DNA of 64,000 nt from Fagopyrum homotropicum (GCA_033239125.1 BSWB01000001.1:42009501-42073500); one strand, 5' to 3'; shown: positions 19,956-33,451, counted from the stretch's first letter. Made by a program: numbers and translations. Notes: generated from the sequence alone by a model not told the origin.

Positions 19956-20399
19956 GACAACAATGGCACTTGCTACCTGTAATGAGGTTTGATAGGTAAA
20001 ATAAACAGAGCCCACATGGGATCTGACGTTTTCAAAGGCTTTGGTTTTAAGTGTGGTTTTGGAATAGAATGTACGAGAAGTCGTCACCTCTGCCTTGGAT
20101 CTCTACAGCGTAGATATGTATATATATCTGTGCGTACTATGGATTATGTGGATGTATTATATATATATCGATACCTATGGCATATATATAGCCTTATAAG
20201 ATTAGGTGCGTATATCCTACAAATGACTCAGACTAGAGTAGTATTTGTAGTGGGATGAGGTAGGGGTACACCCCCTCTTCCTCCAATGGTGATAAGTTAG
20301 GGACCAGTTTCCGCTGTTGTTTCGCCTATGGCAGAGAACGAGTTTGAAGAGGCTGACCGTGTCTCCATGAGTAGATCCGAGTTTCAAGAATATATGTAA

Positions 20400-23300
20400 C
20401 AAGTATATGAAGCGGTGATAGCGGGTAGATCCACACCGGATTTACCAACAATTGTGAGATCAACTGAAGCTTCTGGATCCAGAAAGAAGCAATGGACTGA
20501 ATCAGTTACTGGAGAAGCAAAGATGATGAATGGGGAACCAAGTCCAATATCAGGACAATCTAGTGATCCTTTGGCCATGAAGATGACTAGCAAGGAACTA
20601 CAGTGTTTTAATTGCGTGAAAGTTGGGACACTAGCGAGCTGTGTGCCCAAAGGCGCCCATCATATGCTTTACATGTGGTAAAGCAGGGCATAGAGCGAAG
20701 TTTTGTCGACAGGGCAAGGCATTGCCTTTACAGGTTCCCTTCAAGAATGAGATCATTCCAGGTGGACGACGAAGGTCGAGTTACCCTTCAGTTGCACAGG
20801 TTACAAGGATGGGATGATTATGTTTCAGTTGTGGCTATCCAGATCATTTGCGTTCTGTGTGCCCTTTGGCACTGATAGCTTGTTTCACTTGTGGTGAGTT
20901 AGGTCATCTGGCCCTTTTTGTCAGCACGGTGGTGTTTTCTTCCCAACAAGACATTCCTCTTTCCAGTGCAGAAAGAGTGGAATTGGCGGCTATAGTAATG
21001 ACCTCACTGATACCTGAGGAGTATGGATCTGACATTGAGTGATGATATGTAGAGGAGCTACGAGTGTTAGCTATTATAGGTACCATTCTCGTTGATGGTT
21101 TACCTGGTGGAGTTTTGCTTGTTGTGAGTGCTATACACGTCATGTCTTTCGATGCATGCGTTAATGGTTGAATTTTGCTATATAGTAGAAGGTGGATTTT
21201 CCTTTACAGGATTACCTTTTTGGGTCTGAGATACCCGTGAGATGCGTGTTTGTTCCCTTATTTCAGGGACCCGTGTATGGTTGCAGACTTCTTTGTCATG
21301 TCGTAGGTGCATGAGGAAGTCATTATGTGTATGGTTTGGATGAATAGATATCATGTGGTGTTAGCTTTTAATAGTAAGACTATTATAGTCTTTACTGAGT
21401 TGAGTTAAATAGAGGTCTTCTTAGGTTAAGACCTTTGAAGAGACGGGTTTGTCATCAGGACTATACGAGCAGCGAGCTGATAGCATAGGGATGTGGCGTC
21501 TTCTAGTGTTATACCATGAAGGAGCGAGATAGTCCAACATTGGAAGGTATTCCAGTTGTTTATGAGTTTATAGATGTGTTACTGAACCGTCTAGTTGCCA
21601 CCTCAGCAAAGTGTGGACATTGTTATTGAGTTGAAGTATGATACAAGATTGAATGGGAAAGCTACACTATATGGTGCTTGTTGAGATATTGTACTGATAA
21701 CTTGAAAAGTTGACTGAAACGGGCTTCTTTTACCCTAGTGGGTTCCATGTTCCGTATTGACGACCTGATGAGTTAGCTTCAAGAAGCAATTGTGTTTTCA
21801 GGATTCTTTTGTGCTCAAGATATCCCTAGTCATGGATGAGAGAGCAGCATGTGTATGAGATAGCATCCCATACCCGTTATGAACACTACGAGTATGTAGT
21901 GATGTCATTTGGGTGACGAATGTTTTAGTAGTTTTTATGGAGTTGATGAACAGTATCTTCATCGACTTCCTTGATTAGTTGGTGGTGGACTTCATTGATG
22001 ACATGTTGTATACTCTCATAGCAGAGAATAGTAGACCGATCGTCTGAGGACCGTTATGCAGATTTTGAGAGATAGAGGGTTGTATTCTACGCTCTCTAAG
22101 TGTAAGTTGAGATGCCAGTGGTAGCCTTTTTAGGCCATGTTGTCTCTGCCAGTGGGATCATGGTTGACCTGGCGAGAATTAAGTATGTTGTAACATGGGA
22201 GATACTGATGAACATTAAGGAATACGTAGTTTTCTCGGCTCAACCGATTGCTACCAATGCTTTTAGGAAGGATTTTATGTGACTACGTATTCATTTACAA
22301 GTCTTCTAAGGAAGACCACCAGAATTGCATGGTTAAAGCAGTATGTCAGAGTTCTGAAGAGTAGAGGAGGCACTTGACCTCTGCCTCTATTCTGTTATAA
22401 TCAGAAGGTTTTGGGAATCCCGTGATCTAAGGTGATACATCACAGTTAAGTTTAAGACGTGTATTTATACGGAGGAGTAGAGTTATTAATATATGTGTCT
22501 ACATCTGAAGACGTATGAGGAGAACTATTCGACTCATAATTTAGAATTAGTAGTGGTAGTTCAAGCCTTCAGGATTTGAAGACAATACCTGTGTAATATT
22601 TCATGTCAAATTTCCACAGATCATAGGAGTTTGAAGTATATTTTTATGCAACAGAAGTTGAATAACCGCCAGCATTAAGGGCACGAGTTGATCAAGACTT
22701 TGACTTGGAGATTCCATATCATTTTGAGAAGTTGAACGTTGTCGCCGATAACTTGAATGGAAAGGAGAAGATGATTGTGAGACTGATAGTTCAACCTCAG
22801 CTTCAGAGAGATCTAGCTTGGCTAGAGTTGGACAATCAGTTCCTTGATGAGGATACCCAGTTATACCTCAGAGGTTCTACCTGGTCTGTTGGATGAGGTC
22901 CAACAGAAGCAGGAGACCTGGCTGACCTTGACAAGGTTTAGAGAAAGGATATCTCGTACTGAGGCACCATAGTTCTCCATGTGAGTAGATGGATTGATGA
23001 AGAGTCATGACCGCTTTTGTGTACCTGCTGATGCAGATAGAGACAGAGAATATTACGGTATACCCACTATACGCCTTATTCAATACATTTAGGTACGAGT
23101 AAGATGTACCACGAGATGAGACGATTATATTGTATGAAGCCGATATAACCGGATTTGTGATACAGTGTGTGACCTGTCAGCAGGTCCAGATAGAGTATTT
23201 CTGATCTAGATATAAGCCCCACCCACTAACAGTGTAGTAGTAGAACTTGGGAGGACATCTCTATGGACTTTGTTATGGGATTGTGACCTAGTAGAAGATT

Positions 23301-24000
23301 GATGTTATCTGGATTGTTGGTAACAGATTAATGAAACCGGCACGTTTCATTTCTATTAGAAGGACATGGCTAGTGAATGAATTGGCTGAGGAGTACACTA
23401 GACAGATAGTGAGACTCCATGGTATACCGAGAACGATCATTTTTGATTGAGATGGATGTTTTTACTTTGAGATTTTGGGCAACAGATTCAGACTGCTTTG
23501 GGGACGAGTTTCTACCTCATGACTACACTTCACCCCGTGGCAGATGGTCAGTTAGAGAGGATCATCTAGACCTTAAAGATCTATTATAAGTTGTAAGTTG
23601 AATGGGAAACGTGGATGGTTATATTACCTTCCATTACTGATTTTATTATATAACAATGAAGGACGTGCATCTTTCTGGGATGGCCCTATGAGGCAATATA
23701 TAGACATAGATGTCGTATATCCTTATGCTAGAAGTGATCTAGTAGTAGTAGTGGAAATAACACATGACTAGACTCAGGATTTTATAGTTCGAGTAACGAT
23801 GATTAAAGGAAGAGTGTTGGCTCTACATAGTCGCCAGATTGTGTGTGTAGACAAGAGGTGTTAACCTCTAAAGTTCAAGTGAGAGTTCATGTCTGGATGG
23901 AGGTATCTCAGCTGTGAGACGTTAGTTGTGTATTATGGAAAGGGGAACTGAGTTTCCAATATGTCGGTTACTTGAGATCTTGATCAATTTTGTGAAGGCA
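20400..24000 (+). pseudogene. B gag-pol remnant (knuckles, RT, RNase H, integrase)
   Basis: No frame is open for long, but motifs survive in order. Several CCHC knuckles lie at about 20600-20930 (CFTCGKAGHRAKFC, CFTCGELGHL). RT is at about 21590-22160, where PPQQSVDIVIEL, HYEYVVMSFG and VVDFIDDM can be read with stops between. RNase H is at about 22430-22770 (FRI, TDHRSLKYIF, then a diverged end motif). Integrase is at about 23150-23750, with CVTCQQVQ of the zinc module and a clear WEDISMDFVMGL at 23251-23290. Stops and frameshifts are spread over every domain, so the element could not make its own proteins. Confidence 0.8.
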
Positions 24001-24952
24001 ACATGATGTTTAGCTTTCACTCTGAAGTTGGTGGATGTTCATCCAGTGTTCCTGTGTCTCAACTGAGGAAGTATATACCAGGTTGGAAACACTTTGTGAG
24101 TTATAATGATCTAGTGGTTAAGTTGAACCACATCGTTGTTGAGCATCTGGTTACATTCTTGGAATAAGATATGAAACGCTTGCATTCGAAAGACATTCCC
24201 ATATTGAGGATATGATGGTCAAGATGAAGACCTGAATAGGCTATGTGAGAGACTGAGGATAGTGTCCTGAGGAACTATCCAGAGTATATGTTGGGACAGA
24301 CCCATTTGTGCGAGCACGAGTAGATCTTAGTGCTATCTTGATGAATGTTGTGCTTATGTGCTTATATGCCTTGATGTGTTATTCCATGCTAGTTGTGATG
24401 TGATTTATGATCTTAGTAGATCTTGATGTGCTAGCGTGATGTATGTTATAGCTGGAGATGATTACTTCCTCTACGCTACCCGAGTATGATCATATTTATA
24501 GCTGGAGATGGTTCTTTCCTCCATGCTATTTGAGTGGGATTAGGATTCAGCTGGAGATGGTTCTTTCCTCCATGCTACCTTGATGGACATAGTTTAGTGG
24601 AAATGTGATTCCTCCATGCGATATATATGTTTATGGGTTGGCTAGAGACGTATTTCCTCTATGCATGTGATATGTTTTGGCAAGAGATGTGCTTCCTCTA
24701 TACTTTGTGATGTGGTATGGCGAGAGACGTGATTCCTCTATGCCTTTGGGTAGCGTTATGGCCCTGTTTCCTAGAGTGATGATTCCTCCATGTTTATACT
24801 TGAGGTTATAGATTGTTATAGGTTGTAATCTTTTGAACGGAGATGTGATACCTCCGATAGAAAGAGTGAGAGTTATACCTCGGCGTATGGGTCCGAGAGG
24901 ATTTGGGAATTGTTCAAGTTTCGGGACGAAACTTTTTTTAAGGGGTGTGTGA
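24001..24952 (+). other. B 3' untranslated stretch and PPT
   Basis: Downstream of the integrase remnant. From 24440 to 24900 there are several imperfect repeats of about 55-65 bp built around 'agagatgtgattcctctatgc' / 'ctggagatggttctttcctcc'. It ends with the purine-rich AAGGGGTGTGTGA directly before the 3' LTR. D ends pol in a similar way (46425-46453). No gene is visible. Confidence 0.6.
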
Positions 24953-27091
24953 TGTAATATCTAGGATTTCCGAATTCTAATTAATGTTGATTAACTTAAT
25001 CGTTGATAGTAATTGACATATAACTCGTGAAGATTTCGCAAGTGATGAGTATGAGTCCCACCGTTATGTTCCTCGCGTAATTTTGGACGTTTGGGGAAAT
25101 TTTTACTTTTTCCCCGGGTAATTATTTTTACCCTCCGGTGTTATTTGGAGCATTTGGGAGCTCCAATTAATAAAAATGCAGTTGAGAGAAATGATCAGGA
25201 CATCGGATATGTCCTAGATATGAAATAACATGAAGAGGCAAAATGGCCAAAAGAGTCGCTATTTCGTTTCTTAACGGCTAAGAAAGACGGCTTAGGAATA
25301 CACGTTTTCCGAGGCAGCTGTGGAAGAATTATCCCTACAATATTCCAGATTTAATGTTTCAATCTCGAGAAGTTTGGAGAAAGAGGTTCGACCCGCCTTT
25401 GGATCGGTTAAAGGATAATTATCGACTTTACTAAAGGATAATTATCGTCTTCACTATAAATAGCGGAAAATTCTTTATTAATTCATTTCCTTTCACGTTT
25501 CCTCGTAAAAGCTCTGATTTCTCTCAACCTTCAAACTCAGATCTACTCTCCGTTTCTAATCCGATTTCAATTCCGTTTGAGTTTCTGGATTCCTCTCTTC
25601 ATTCTCTTCATATCGGTACCGAGTTTTTGCATTTCCGAGTATATGGAGGGCTGGTCGAGCATATATGTCACCAGGACGGTTCCGTCGCTCAGATTCCGAT
25701 GAATTTAATGTTGTCCATACGTAGCCTGCGTCGTTGTGATTCCGAATCTTCTTTCAGATCGTCAATCTGGTTAGTAACGAATAAGTTATGAATTTATTCG
25801 TTTTCCGTACTGCGATTTGGCCTAAATTGACTTTAGGCTTGTCAAAATGGATAATTAGAAATTCCATTATGGTCGTTATATTATTCTGGTGATTATGGAT
25901 AGTTTGTTTGATGAAATCTGATGACAGGTGGGTTTGGAAATTGCCTGCGGGCAAAACGTTATTCTGGAGAAATTTAATTAATTAATTAAAGGTTAATTAA
26001 TTAAATTAGGATTAAAATTGAGATTGAGGAATGTTGATTAGATACTACCTTGAGACTTGAGAAATTGTGAGTTATGTTGAGATATTGAGGTTTAGTTGGT
26101 TGTGAGGCTCACAGATTGAGTATGATCCTTATGGATCCCTTTGGGTCTAGGTGTGACCCCTTTGATGAATAGAGGTTGATATATCTCTTTATGCCTTGTT
26201 TATAGGCCGTGTTGTCCCTCTAGTGTAGAGGTGATCGTGGTTGAGTTTGTACAAGGTTGAGGTAAGTCCGTAGGACTTACTTAGCTAGCATCCCTATATT
26301 GGGTGTTTGAATGAGTGGTGTGTGCTTTATATGTTTGCTATGATAGCATGAGTTGTCGTTTTTATCGACCTATGTTCCATTGACTGCCCCACTGCGTGGC
26401 TGTGATAACCTTTCCCTTTCATCCTACCGTGGAGTCTGGGAGGTTCTCTGATGTCGGGCCAGACTGGTTTACAGGAAGGGCGCAATCCACTCCCATAGGG
26501 TACACGGATTGTGTGACCGATACTCGTACAGTTGGACATTGTACTCAGAGGCGAGGATGTATCGGTCCTCGTGTCACATATTTTCATCTATATATATATA
26601 TATATACGGTTTTTGAGTGAATGGTTATTATATAAAGATAATAAATGGATAAATGTGTGATAGCATGCTGATGTGTTTATCTTTCATGATTGTGCTTGTG
26701 CTTATGCATTACCTCATATATGTATAGTTAGCTAATAGTTTCATACCGTGTTGTAGATGTTTACAGGTTAGGCGCTACTGGGTGATCTGGCAGGGTGACA
26801 GGCCGAGGACTCTCGTACATTAGGTGGTTGGTTTGGGTTTGTTGTGTTCCCCTCCTGCGTGAGGATGTTCTTTTAATTTGTACCTCCTGTGTCAGGTTGT
26901 CGTTTTATGTACTCGGATATGTTGTTGTTTACTTTGGGTTGTACAGTTTATACTGTTTTATGTATTTGTTTTATATCTGTCAGTGCCATGTTGTAAGGTC
27001 CAGTGAATTTGTTGTCAGACTAGGGTCAGGATCCATTGTGAGATCCTAGCCCAATGTGACATCCCGAATCCCGCGGATTCGGGGTGTTACA
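24953..27091 (+). repeat. B 3' LTR
   Basis: 2139 bp, the counterpart of 17784-19932, followed directly by the duplicated target TGGAG. The differences are mostly transitions, many of them C/T or G/A. Confidence 0.93.
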
Positions 27092-27180
27092 TGGAGAAGG
27101 AACATACCGTTGATGTTGATGCTCATAATATTGGTGCCGATGTTCCGTATCGACTATGGGCAAGTTATCTTGACGCGGGT
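27092..27180 (-). pseudogene. E1 gag sliver between the B and C insertions
   Basis: An 89-bp remnant, including the TGGAG and CGGGT duplications. Its minus-strand frame gives His/Tyr/Gln-rich residues (EHRHQYYEHQHQRY) followed by prolines, and continues in frame into 17783 on one side and 38299 on the other. Its main value is as proof that C and B inserted into the same gag gene only ~85 bp apart. Confidence 0.75.
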
Positions 27181-28995
27181 TGTTACGCTAAGATCGTGAT
27201 GCGCAAATGGGTTTTAAATTTATAACTCGAACTAAATCCTAACTACCTAGCGAAACCCGCAGTGTACGGGACGTTTGTAGAAGGGATAGTATTCCGAGGT
27301 CGAACACAAAGACTAAGGTGAAATTGATTCGAATTGTGATTGAGTTTAGTAAAGATCTAGGTTGAAAGAAAAGAAAGAAATAAAGAAATGAAAATCTCAA
27401 ATGTTTTTGGTTGGTTTTTGGTGATCGATCAAAGATCACAATTCATGCAAAGTAAACAATCAAACCAAACTAAGAATCAACACAAATAAACAAGCTAAAC
27501 AAGATAATGATCAAGGAAAGAAAAGACGGATTCTAGGGGTTGGAAGTTCCGGTTATGGCATAGGACTCAAGCTATCTATTCAATTCTTGGATTAACTATG
27601 ATATGTTGGGATTAAGCGTTTCTAGATTGGGATCAATTACCGGGTAGGTCTCATGTCCAACTAGTCCGCTCCTAAGGTCTCATTACCGGGTAAGTCTCTA
27701 AGAACCTAAGGATAGGAATTCTACACAAACCGGATTGTTAATTAGGGGTCTAACCTATCCTTACCGGGTAAGTCTTGGAAAGGAAAGTCCTAAACAACTA
27801 TCCTAGCACACCTAATCCAATGGCGGCTTATTAGGCTCACCACTACCTAAGGTTTGTTATCTTTGGAATCTAAGAGCAAGGATTACCGGGTAAGTCTCTC
27901 CTAACACTTAGTTACTTACACTAGGTTACCCTAGGGTAGATTAAACTCAACAAACACTTAGGATTTCAACATTCTATAGATCTAAGACAAGATCCATCGA
28001 ACCAGGGAAAATCACGGTTTGTTCTACCTAAACCACGGCCGTGGTCAGACAAGAACTATCCGTGATTTCTAACAGCAGCTACGTTCATACACACAAGTCA
28101 TCCAAAGGTAAATCTAAGTCCGTCCTATCATAGCCCTAGCCATAACCATCCTTTCCTTACCCTAGAACCACATCAATTTAGCCTACAACGTTCATAATAG
28201 AAATCGAAACAAACAAACATAAAATCATGACATCCATTTGCAAGATAATGAAGGAAAAGAGATGAACAAGTGAACTAAAGCAAAACCGAGCTGAAAATAG
28301 AAATTAGAGTAACTCACAATCCTTCCAAAAGAAGGTTCAATGATTCATACAACTCTTAGAAATAGAATCCGGAATACTTCAATACAAAACTATCAAGTGT
28401 GGTGGTGTGTGTTCTTCTTCTCCTCTTCAATGGAGCTCTTCTTCTTCCTCTTTGACACTTTCCTTCCTAGAAAAACTTCTTGTTGAGAGAATATTTTTGT
28501 TAGAGAGTAAAATGGATAATGGATGAGCTGCTCTAAGATATTTCTCACAGCCCATGAAGGACCACTTTTATAACAAACTTGCATGAGCTGGCCATGAGAG
28601 TCGTGGCACAGCTGTCACAAGAATCTGGCAAAATCCACGGGTGATTCCACGGCCGTGGAGTGTCAGAGAACCGTGATTCTGTGCAGAAACTTTGCCTTGG
28701 ATCATTAAGTTGTGATTTGGTGCATGGCTTGTGTTGGCAAGGCTCCATGAGTCCTCCTTAGCCTTTAGCTTGTGTCCTAATGAGTCATCTAGATGAACGA
28801 TCCTCAAACGTATCGTTTTTGCTCCTAAATCTCCCGAAATACCTATAAAACACGCACAAGTCCGTGTAGACGTCTATCTCGGCAAAATACATGAATTGAG
28901 TGCAAAACGTCGTGAACTAGTGCTAAACCATGCATGAATGAGTGAGAAATCTATCTAAATGATTACCTAAAACTAAGTCATAAATCGTGTTATCA
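27181..28995 (-). repeat. C 3' LTR
   Basis: 1815 bp. Sense landmarks: palindrome cluster 28625-28685, TATA (TTATAAAAG) at about 28566-28573, leader hairpin 28009-28070, and four copies of the palindromic word TTACCNGGTAA (27637, 27683, 27761, 27883). Both LTRs share all of these. Confidence 0.95.
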
Positions 28996-30658
28996 AAATA
29001 CCCCATACTTAAGGTTTGCTCGTCCCCGAGCAAATTCCCAACTATAGATTAAGAGATGACATGATTTATGTATGCAGAAAAATGGCAAAATCTTTTTGGG
29101 TTTGTGCTTCTATTATTGGATCACCTTCAAAGTCATGTTTCATGGCAAAGGATAAGCAATCATGCATCAAACAAATGAAAGCATGGAAAGACAATTGTAC
29201 TTAACTCAAAAGTATGAATGAAATGTAAAGATGAAGAAGTCAAGAAGATCAAGAGTACATCCAATCTAAATTACTAAGTCTTACAAACATGCAAATAGGT
29301 CATAAGGTCTTGGGAGATAAAAGGGCCAAGAAATGTAGTGATTTGGTGGGGATTTCTAGGTTATGTGATGCTAATCCGGGAATGGAACTAACTCCACAAT
29401 CTTGTCCTCGATCAACTTCCCTCAAGTGTATATTTTCCTCTATCTTTTCTTTCTTTTCTTTTTCTTTGACTTATTTTTGAGACAATGGCATTGGTGTACA
29501 AAAGCCGAAACCTTGGTGATTAGCCGTCCTCGGGATTTTTCTTAGTTTTCGAGGTGCATTCCACACCGGGCACACATACCAAAGCTCGTTAGGACTATTG
29601 GTTCATTTGACTTTGGCAAGGCACCAACACCCGATTATGTGAAGTGTACCGAGTTACTTGTCATTTAAACCAATGTCCCCAAACTTATATTATTGGCTAC
29701 ACTTTTCACAACAAATTCAGCATTTTATGCATGATGTTCTTTTCATCAACAACTTCACCTCACACTTGCTTTTCGCACACATCAACACACTAGCATGCTC
29801 CTATTCCCGGATGGGTTAAAAGAGATCAAATTTATCTCAATTGAGGTGCTCAAGCAATCATGATTAAGATGAGAAGTAGATTAAGATGAATTGCCTCATT
29901 CATTCCTAGATGGTATGCAAGAACTATCATGTAATTTCGATTTTCACTACTCAATCCTTTCTAGGCAAACATCATGGTCACAAATCATTCATAGAATTTC
30001 AAGAGAAGTACTTCAAGTCCACATATGCGTTCATTAATCCTAACACATGAGGCCATCCATAGCCAATTCACAAGACAAGATTCATCATTAGGGTCATATC
30101 CAAGCCTAGAAAGCACAAAATTTTTTTAAAAATTTTCTGATTTTTATGGTATTTTCGATTTAAGTATGTACAATGCAAGACATGTGAAGATTTTAAAATA
30201 TCCTAGATGCTCATCATGCAAAGGATCATGCAAACCCCACCCCATACTTAGAAACACATTGACCCCAATGTGGTATACAAGTAAAGAGAGTGAAAGAAGG
30301 TTCTCACAATGTAAAAATGGTTTGTTATGGTATTTGGGATTGCTCAATAGTGAATTGACGTTTGATGATCTATCAACCATGGTAGAGAGCTCTAAGCATC
30401 CATCAAAGCTTCGGGACCCGCGCTAGGCACCGCTAGCCGTCCAAGTTCCGCGTCCGCTCCACCCATAATTGATGAGGGTTTCATCATCATCATTCCTATG
30501 TCAAGCAAGGCCTCCAATGCCACTAATGTTCTAGCACACACACAAAGATAGAAAAATCTAGAAACAAAAGCAAATCAAGAAAGGAAAAATGTTACCAATG
30601 GGTTGCCTCCCACCAAGCGCTTCTTTAAGGTCATTAGCTTGACCAAACTCGGGGGCGT
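28996..30658 (-). other. C 3' non-coding region with two PPTs, no env-position ORF
   Basis: Sense order from pol: a short Ser/Thr-type spacer, the internal purine tract at 30251-30234, then ~1.2 kb conserved in blocks with the A1 and A2 spacers (29490-29690), the hairpin 29034-29015 and the PPT at 29011-28996. The short open frames here (for example 29016-29204) show no family resemblance. No CACGGCCGTG palindrome and no TATA-plus-palindrome cassette is visible, unlike in A1 and A2. Confidence 0.7.
29015..29034 (-). ncRNA. Predicted RNA hairpin beside the PPT of C
   Basis: Arms TTTGCTC and GAGCAAA enclose GGGGAC in sense. It is in the same place as the A1 and A2 hairpins, with arm changes that keep pairing. 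Confidence 0.6.
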
Positions 30659-33449
30659 CTACTCAAGGTGAAGTGGGGCAATTATCTCCACCGGAGCTCC
30701 CGGGATATACTTCTTCAACCGGTGCCCATTCACCTTAAAGTTCCCACAATGTTCCTCTCCTATCTCAATGGCTCCATGGGAAAAGATCTTCTTTACCACA
30801 TATGGCCCGGTCCATCTTGATTTGAGCTTTCCGGGAAAGAGCCTTAGCCTTGAGTTGAAGAGAAGGACAAGATCTCCTTCACTCAACTCCTTGGGGATGA
30901 TTCTCTTGTCATGCCATCTTTTGGTTCTCTCCTTGTAAATCCGGGCATTCTCATAAGCGTCCAACCGGATCTCCTCGAGGGCATTTAATTCAAGCAATCT
31001 CTTTTCTCCCGCCGCCTTGAGATCAAAATTTAGCCACTTAATGGCCCAATAAACTCTATGCTCCATCTCTACCGGAAGGTGGCAAGACTTGCCATAGACC
31101 AACTTGTAAGGAGTGGTGCCAATCGGTGTCTTGAAGGCGGTTCTATATGCCCATAAGGCATCATTGAGCTTCATAGCCCAATCCTTTCTAGTCCTAGACA
31201 CCATCTTCTCAAGGATGGCCTTGATCTCCCGGTTGGAGATCTCCACTTGGCCACTAGTTTGGGGATGATAAGGTGTTGCCACCTTATGAGTCACCCCATA
31301 CTTAGCCAAAAGCGCTCCAAAGTTCATATTCGTGAAGTGCTTTCCTCCATCACTAATGATCACCCTTGGTGTTCCAAACCTAGGGAAGATCACCCGGTTG
31401 AAGAACCGCACCACCACCTTGGCATCATTTGTAGGAGAGGCGATTGCCTCCACCCATCTTGACACATAGTCCACCGCCAATAGGATGAAGAGATTTCCAC
31501 ATGAAGAAGGGAATGGTCCCATGAAGTCCACACCCCACACATTAAATATTTCGACTTCTTGGATGTTGTTCAAGGGCATCTCATTCCTCCTTGAGATGTT
31601 GCCCGTCCTTTGGCAAGCATCACATGCCGCTACAAAACCTTGCACATCTTTAAACAAGTTAGGCCAATAAAAACCGGATTGCAATACCTTTGCACACGTC
31701 TTGTGTGAGCTAGCATGGCCTCCACATGGTAAGGAGTGACAATGGCGGATCACACTCTCCACTTCATCTTCCGGTATGCATCTTCTAAACATTCCATCCG
31801 GGCCTTTCTTGAACAAGAGTGGCTCACTCCAATAGTAATGCCTCACATTGTTGAAGAACTTCTTTCTTTGTGCATATGTCAATCCGGGAGGCACTTCCTC
31901 ACACACTAAGTAGTTCACAATGTCGGCATACCATGGCTCATTTCCTCTTGACACTTGGAACAAGCATTCCTCCACCATTTGCAATTGCTCATCTCGGAAT
32001 GAGTCATCAATTGGAATGTCATCTCTTCCAAGCTCTAATGGAGGCAATCTACTAAGGTGATCCGCCACGGAGTTCTCGGATCCCTTCTTATCCCGTATTT
32101 CCAAATCAAACTCTTGAAGAAGAAGGATCCACCGAATCAACCTTGGTTTGGCATCCTTCTTTGTAAGTAGATAACGGATCACAGCATGATCCGTATAAAC
32201 TATGACCTTCGCTCCAACAAGGTATGAGCGGAACTTCTCAAATGCATACACCACCGCCAGCAACTCCTTCTCGGTGGTAGCATAATTGAGTTGGGCATCA
32301 TCTAGCGTCTTGCTAGCATAATAAATAGCATGAGTGCGCCCCTCTTTCCTTTGCCCCAAAACAGCCCCAACGGCTACATCGCTTGCATCGCACATGATCT
32401 CGAATGGTAGACTCCAATCCGGAGGTTGCATGATAGGTGCGGAGATCAAGGCGTTCTTCAACCTACAAAAAGCCTCGAGACAATCTTTGGAAAAAACAAA
32501 ATCAACATCCTTCATTAGTAGGTTAGTGAGAGGATTAGAAATTTTAGAGAAGTCTTGAATAAACCTCCGGTAAAAACCGGCATGCCCTAAGAAACTCCTT
32601 ACCCCCTTCACCGAGGTAGGTGGCGGCAACTTCTCTATCGTTTCAATTTTGGCCCTATCAACCTCAATGCCACGGTTAGACACCAAGTGTCCTAACACAA
32701 TGCCTTCACTTACCATGAAGTGGCATTTTTCCCAATTCAAGACAAGATTTGTCTCCTCATATCTTTGCAATACTAATGACAAGTTATCCAAGCAATTATC
32801 AAAGGAAGAACCATAAACAGAGAAATCATCCATAAACACTTCCATGATATTTTCTATGTATTCCGAAAAGATAACCATCATACACCTCTGGAAGGTGGCG
32901 GGTGCATTACACAACCCAAATGGCATTCTCCTATATGCAAAAGTACCCCATGGACATGTAAAGGTTGTTTTCTCTTGGTCATCGGGGTGGATAGGGATTT
33001 GGAAGAATCCACTATAGCCATCTAGATAGCTAAAATGAGAGTGTTGAGCTAACCTTTCTAGCATTTGGTCAATGAAGGGGAGAGGGAAGTGATCTTTCCT
33101 AGAGGCCATGTTCAATTTCCTATAATTAATGCACATCCTCCACCCCGTAACCGTCCTAGTCGGGATTAGTTCATTGTTCTCATTAGTTACTACGGTCATC
33201 CCACCCTTCTTAGGAACTACATGAACGGGACTAACCCACTTACTATCCGAGATATGGTAGATAATTCCCGCATCTAGCAACTTAATGATTTCCTTTTTGA
33301 CTACCTCTTTCATTATAGGATTTAATCTCCTTTGATGTTCAATAGAGGGTTTGTGGTTATCTTCCATCATTATCTTATGCATGCACAAAGAAGGCTTAAT
33401 GCCAACCAAATCATCAATAGTATAGCCAATGGCTTTCCTATGCCATCTT
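30659..33449 (-). pseudogene. C RT, RNase H and integrase, open from just after an in-frame stop
   Basis: Over 900 codons open, ending at 30659, with the first Met at 33409 but homology starting at once after the stop (HRKAIGYTIDDLVGIKPSLCMHK). RT catalytic FMDDFSVYG is at about 32818-32845. RNase H has MCDASDVAVGAVL. Integrase has the H2C2 finger (HCHSLPCGGHASSHK ... CDACQR), GVDFMGPF, ISDGG and SGQVEISN with D-D-35-E spacing, and a C-terminal RWTGPYVVKKIF module. Every catalytic residue is present. It could be expressed only by readthrough of the stop at 33452-33454 or through a separate start. Confidence 0.85.
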
Positions 33450-33451
33450 AG

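Larger units (their letters stand above)
17784..27091 (+). mobile_element. B: decayed Ty3/Gypsy element with well-preserved LTRs, plus strand
   Basis: 9.3 kb. LTRs are 17784-19932 and 24953-27091 with TG...CA ends, and TGGAG is duplicated exactly on both sides (17779-17783, 27092-27096). The PBS matches initiator tRNA-Met. The internal region keeps recognisable order (CCHC knuckles, RT, RNase H, integrase) but no ORF above ~100 codons. Long LTRs, a Met PBS and FIDDM-type RT fit a Tekay/Del-like chromovirus; that lineage call is tentative. It is inserted in the gag of E1. Confidence 0.93.

Noticed and set aside
27637..27898. Regularly repeated palindromic words resembling a CRISPR array
   Set aside because: Units are too short (11-16 bases), spacing is irregular, and they lie inside plant LTRs.
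29016..29204. 62-codon frame in the C 3' region as a remnant of the env-position ORF
   Set aside because: It shows no similarity to the A1/A2 ORF and lies in the conserved non-coding spacer near the PPT hairpin.
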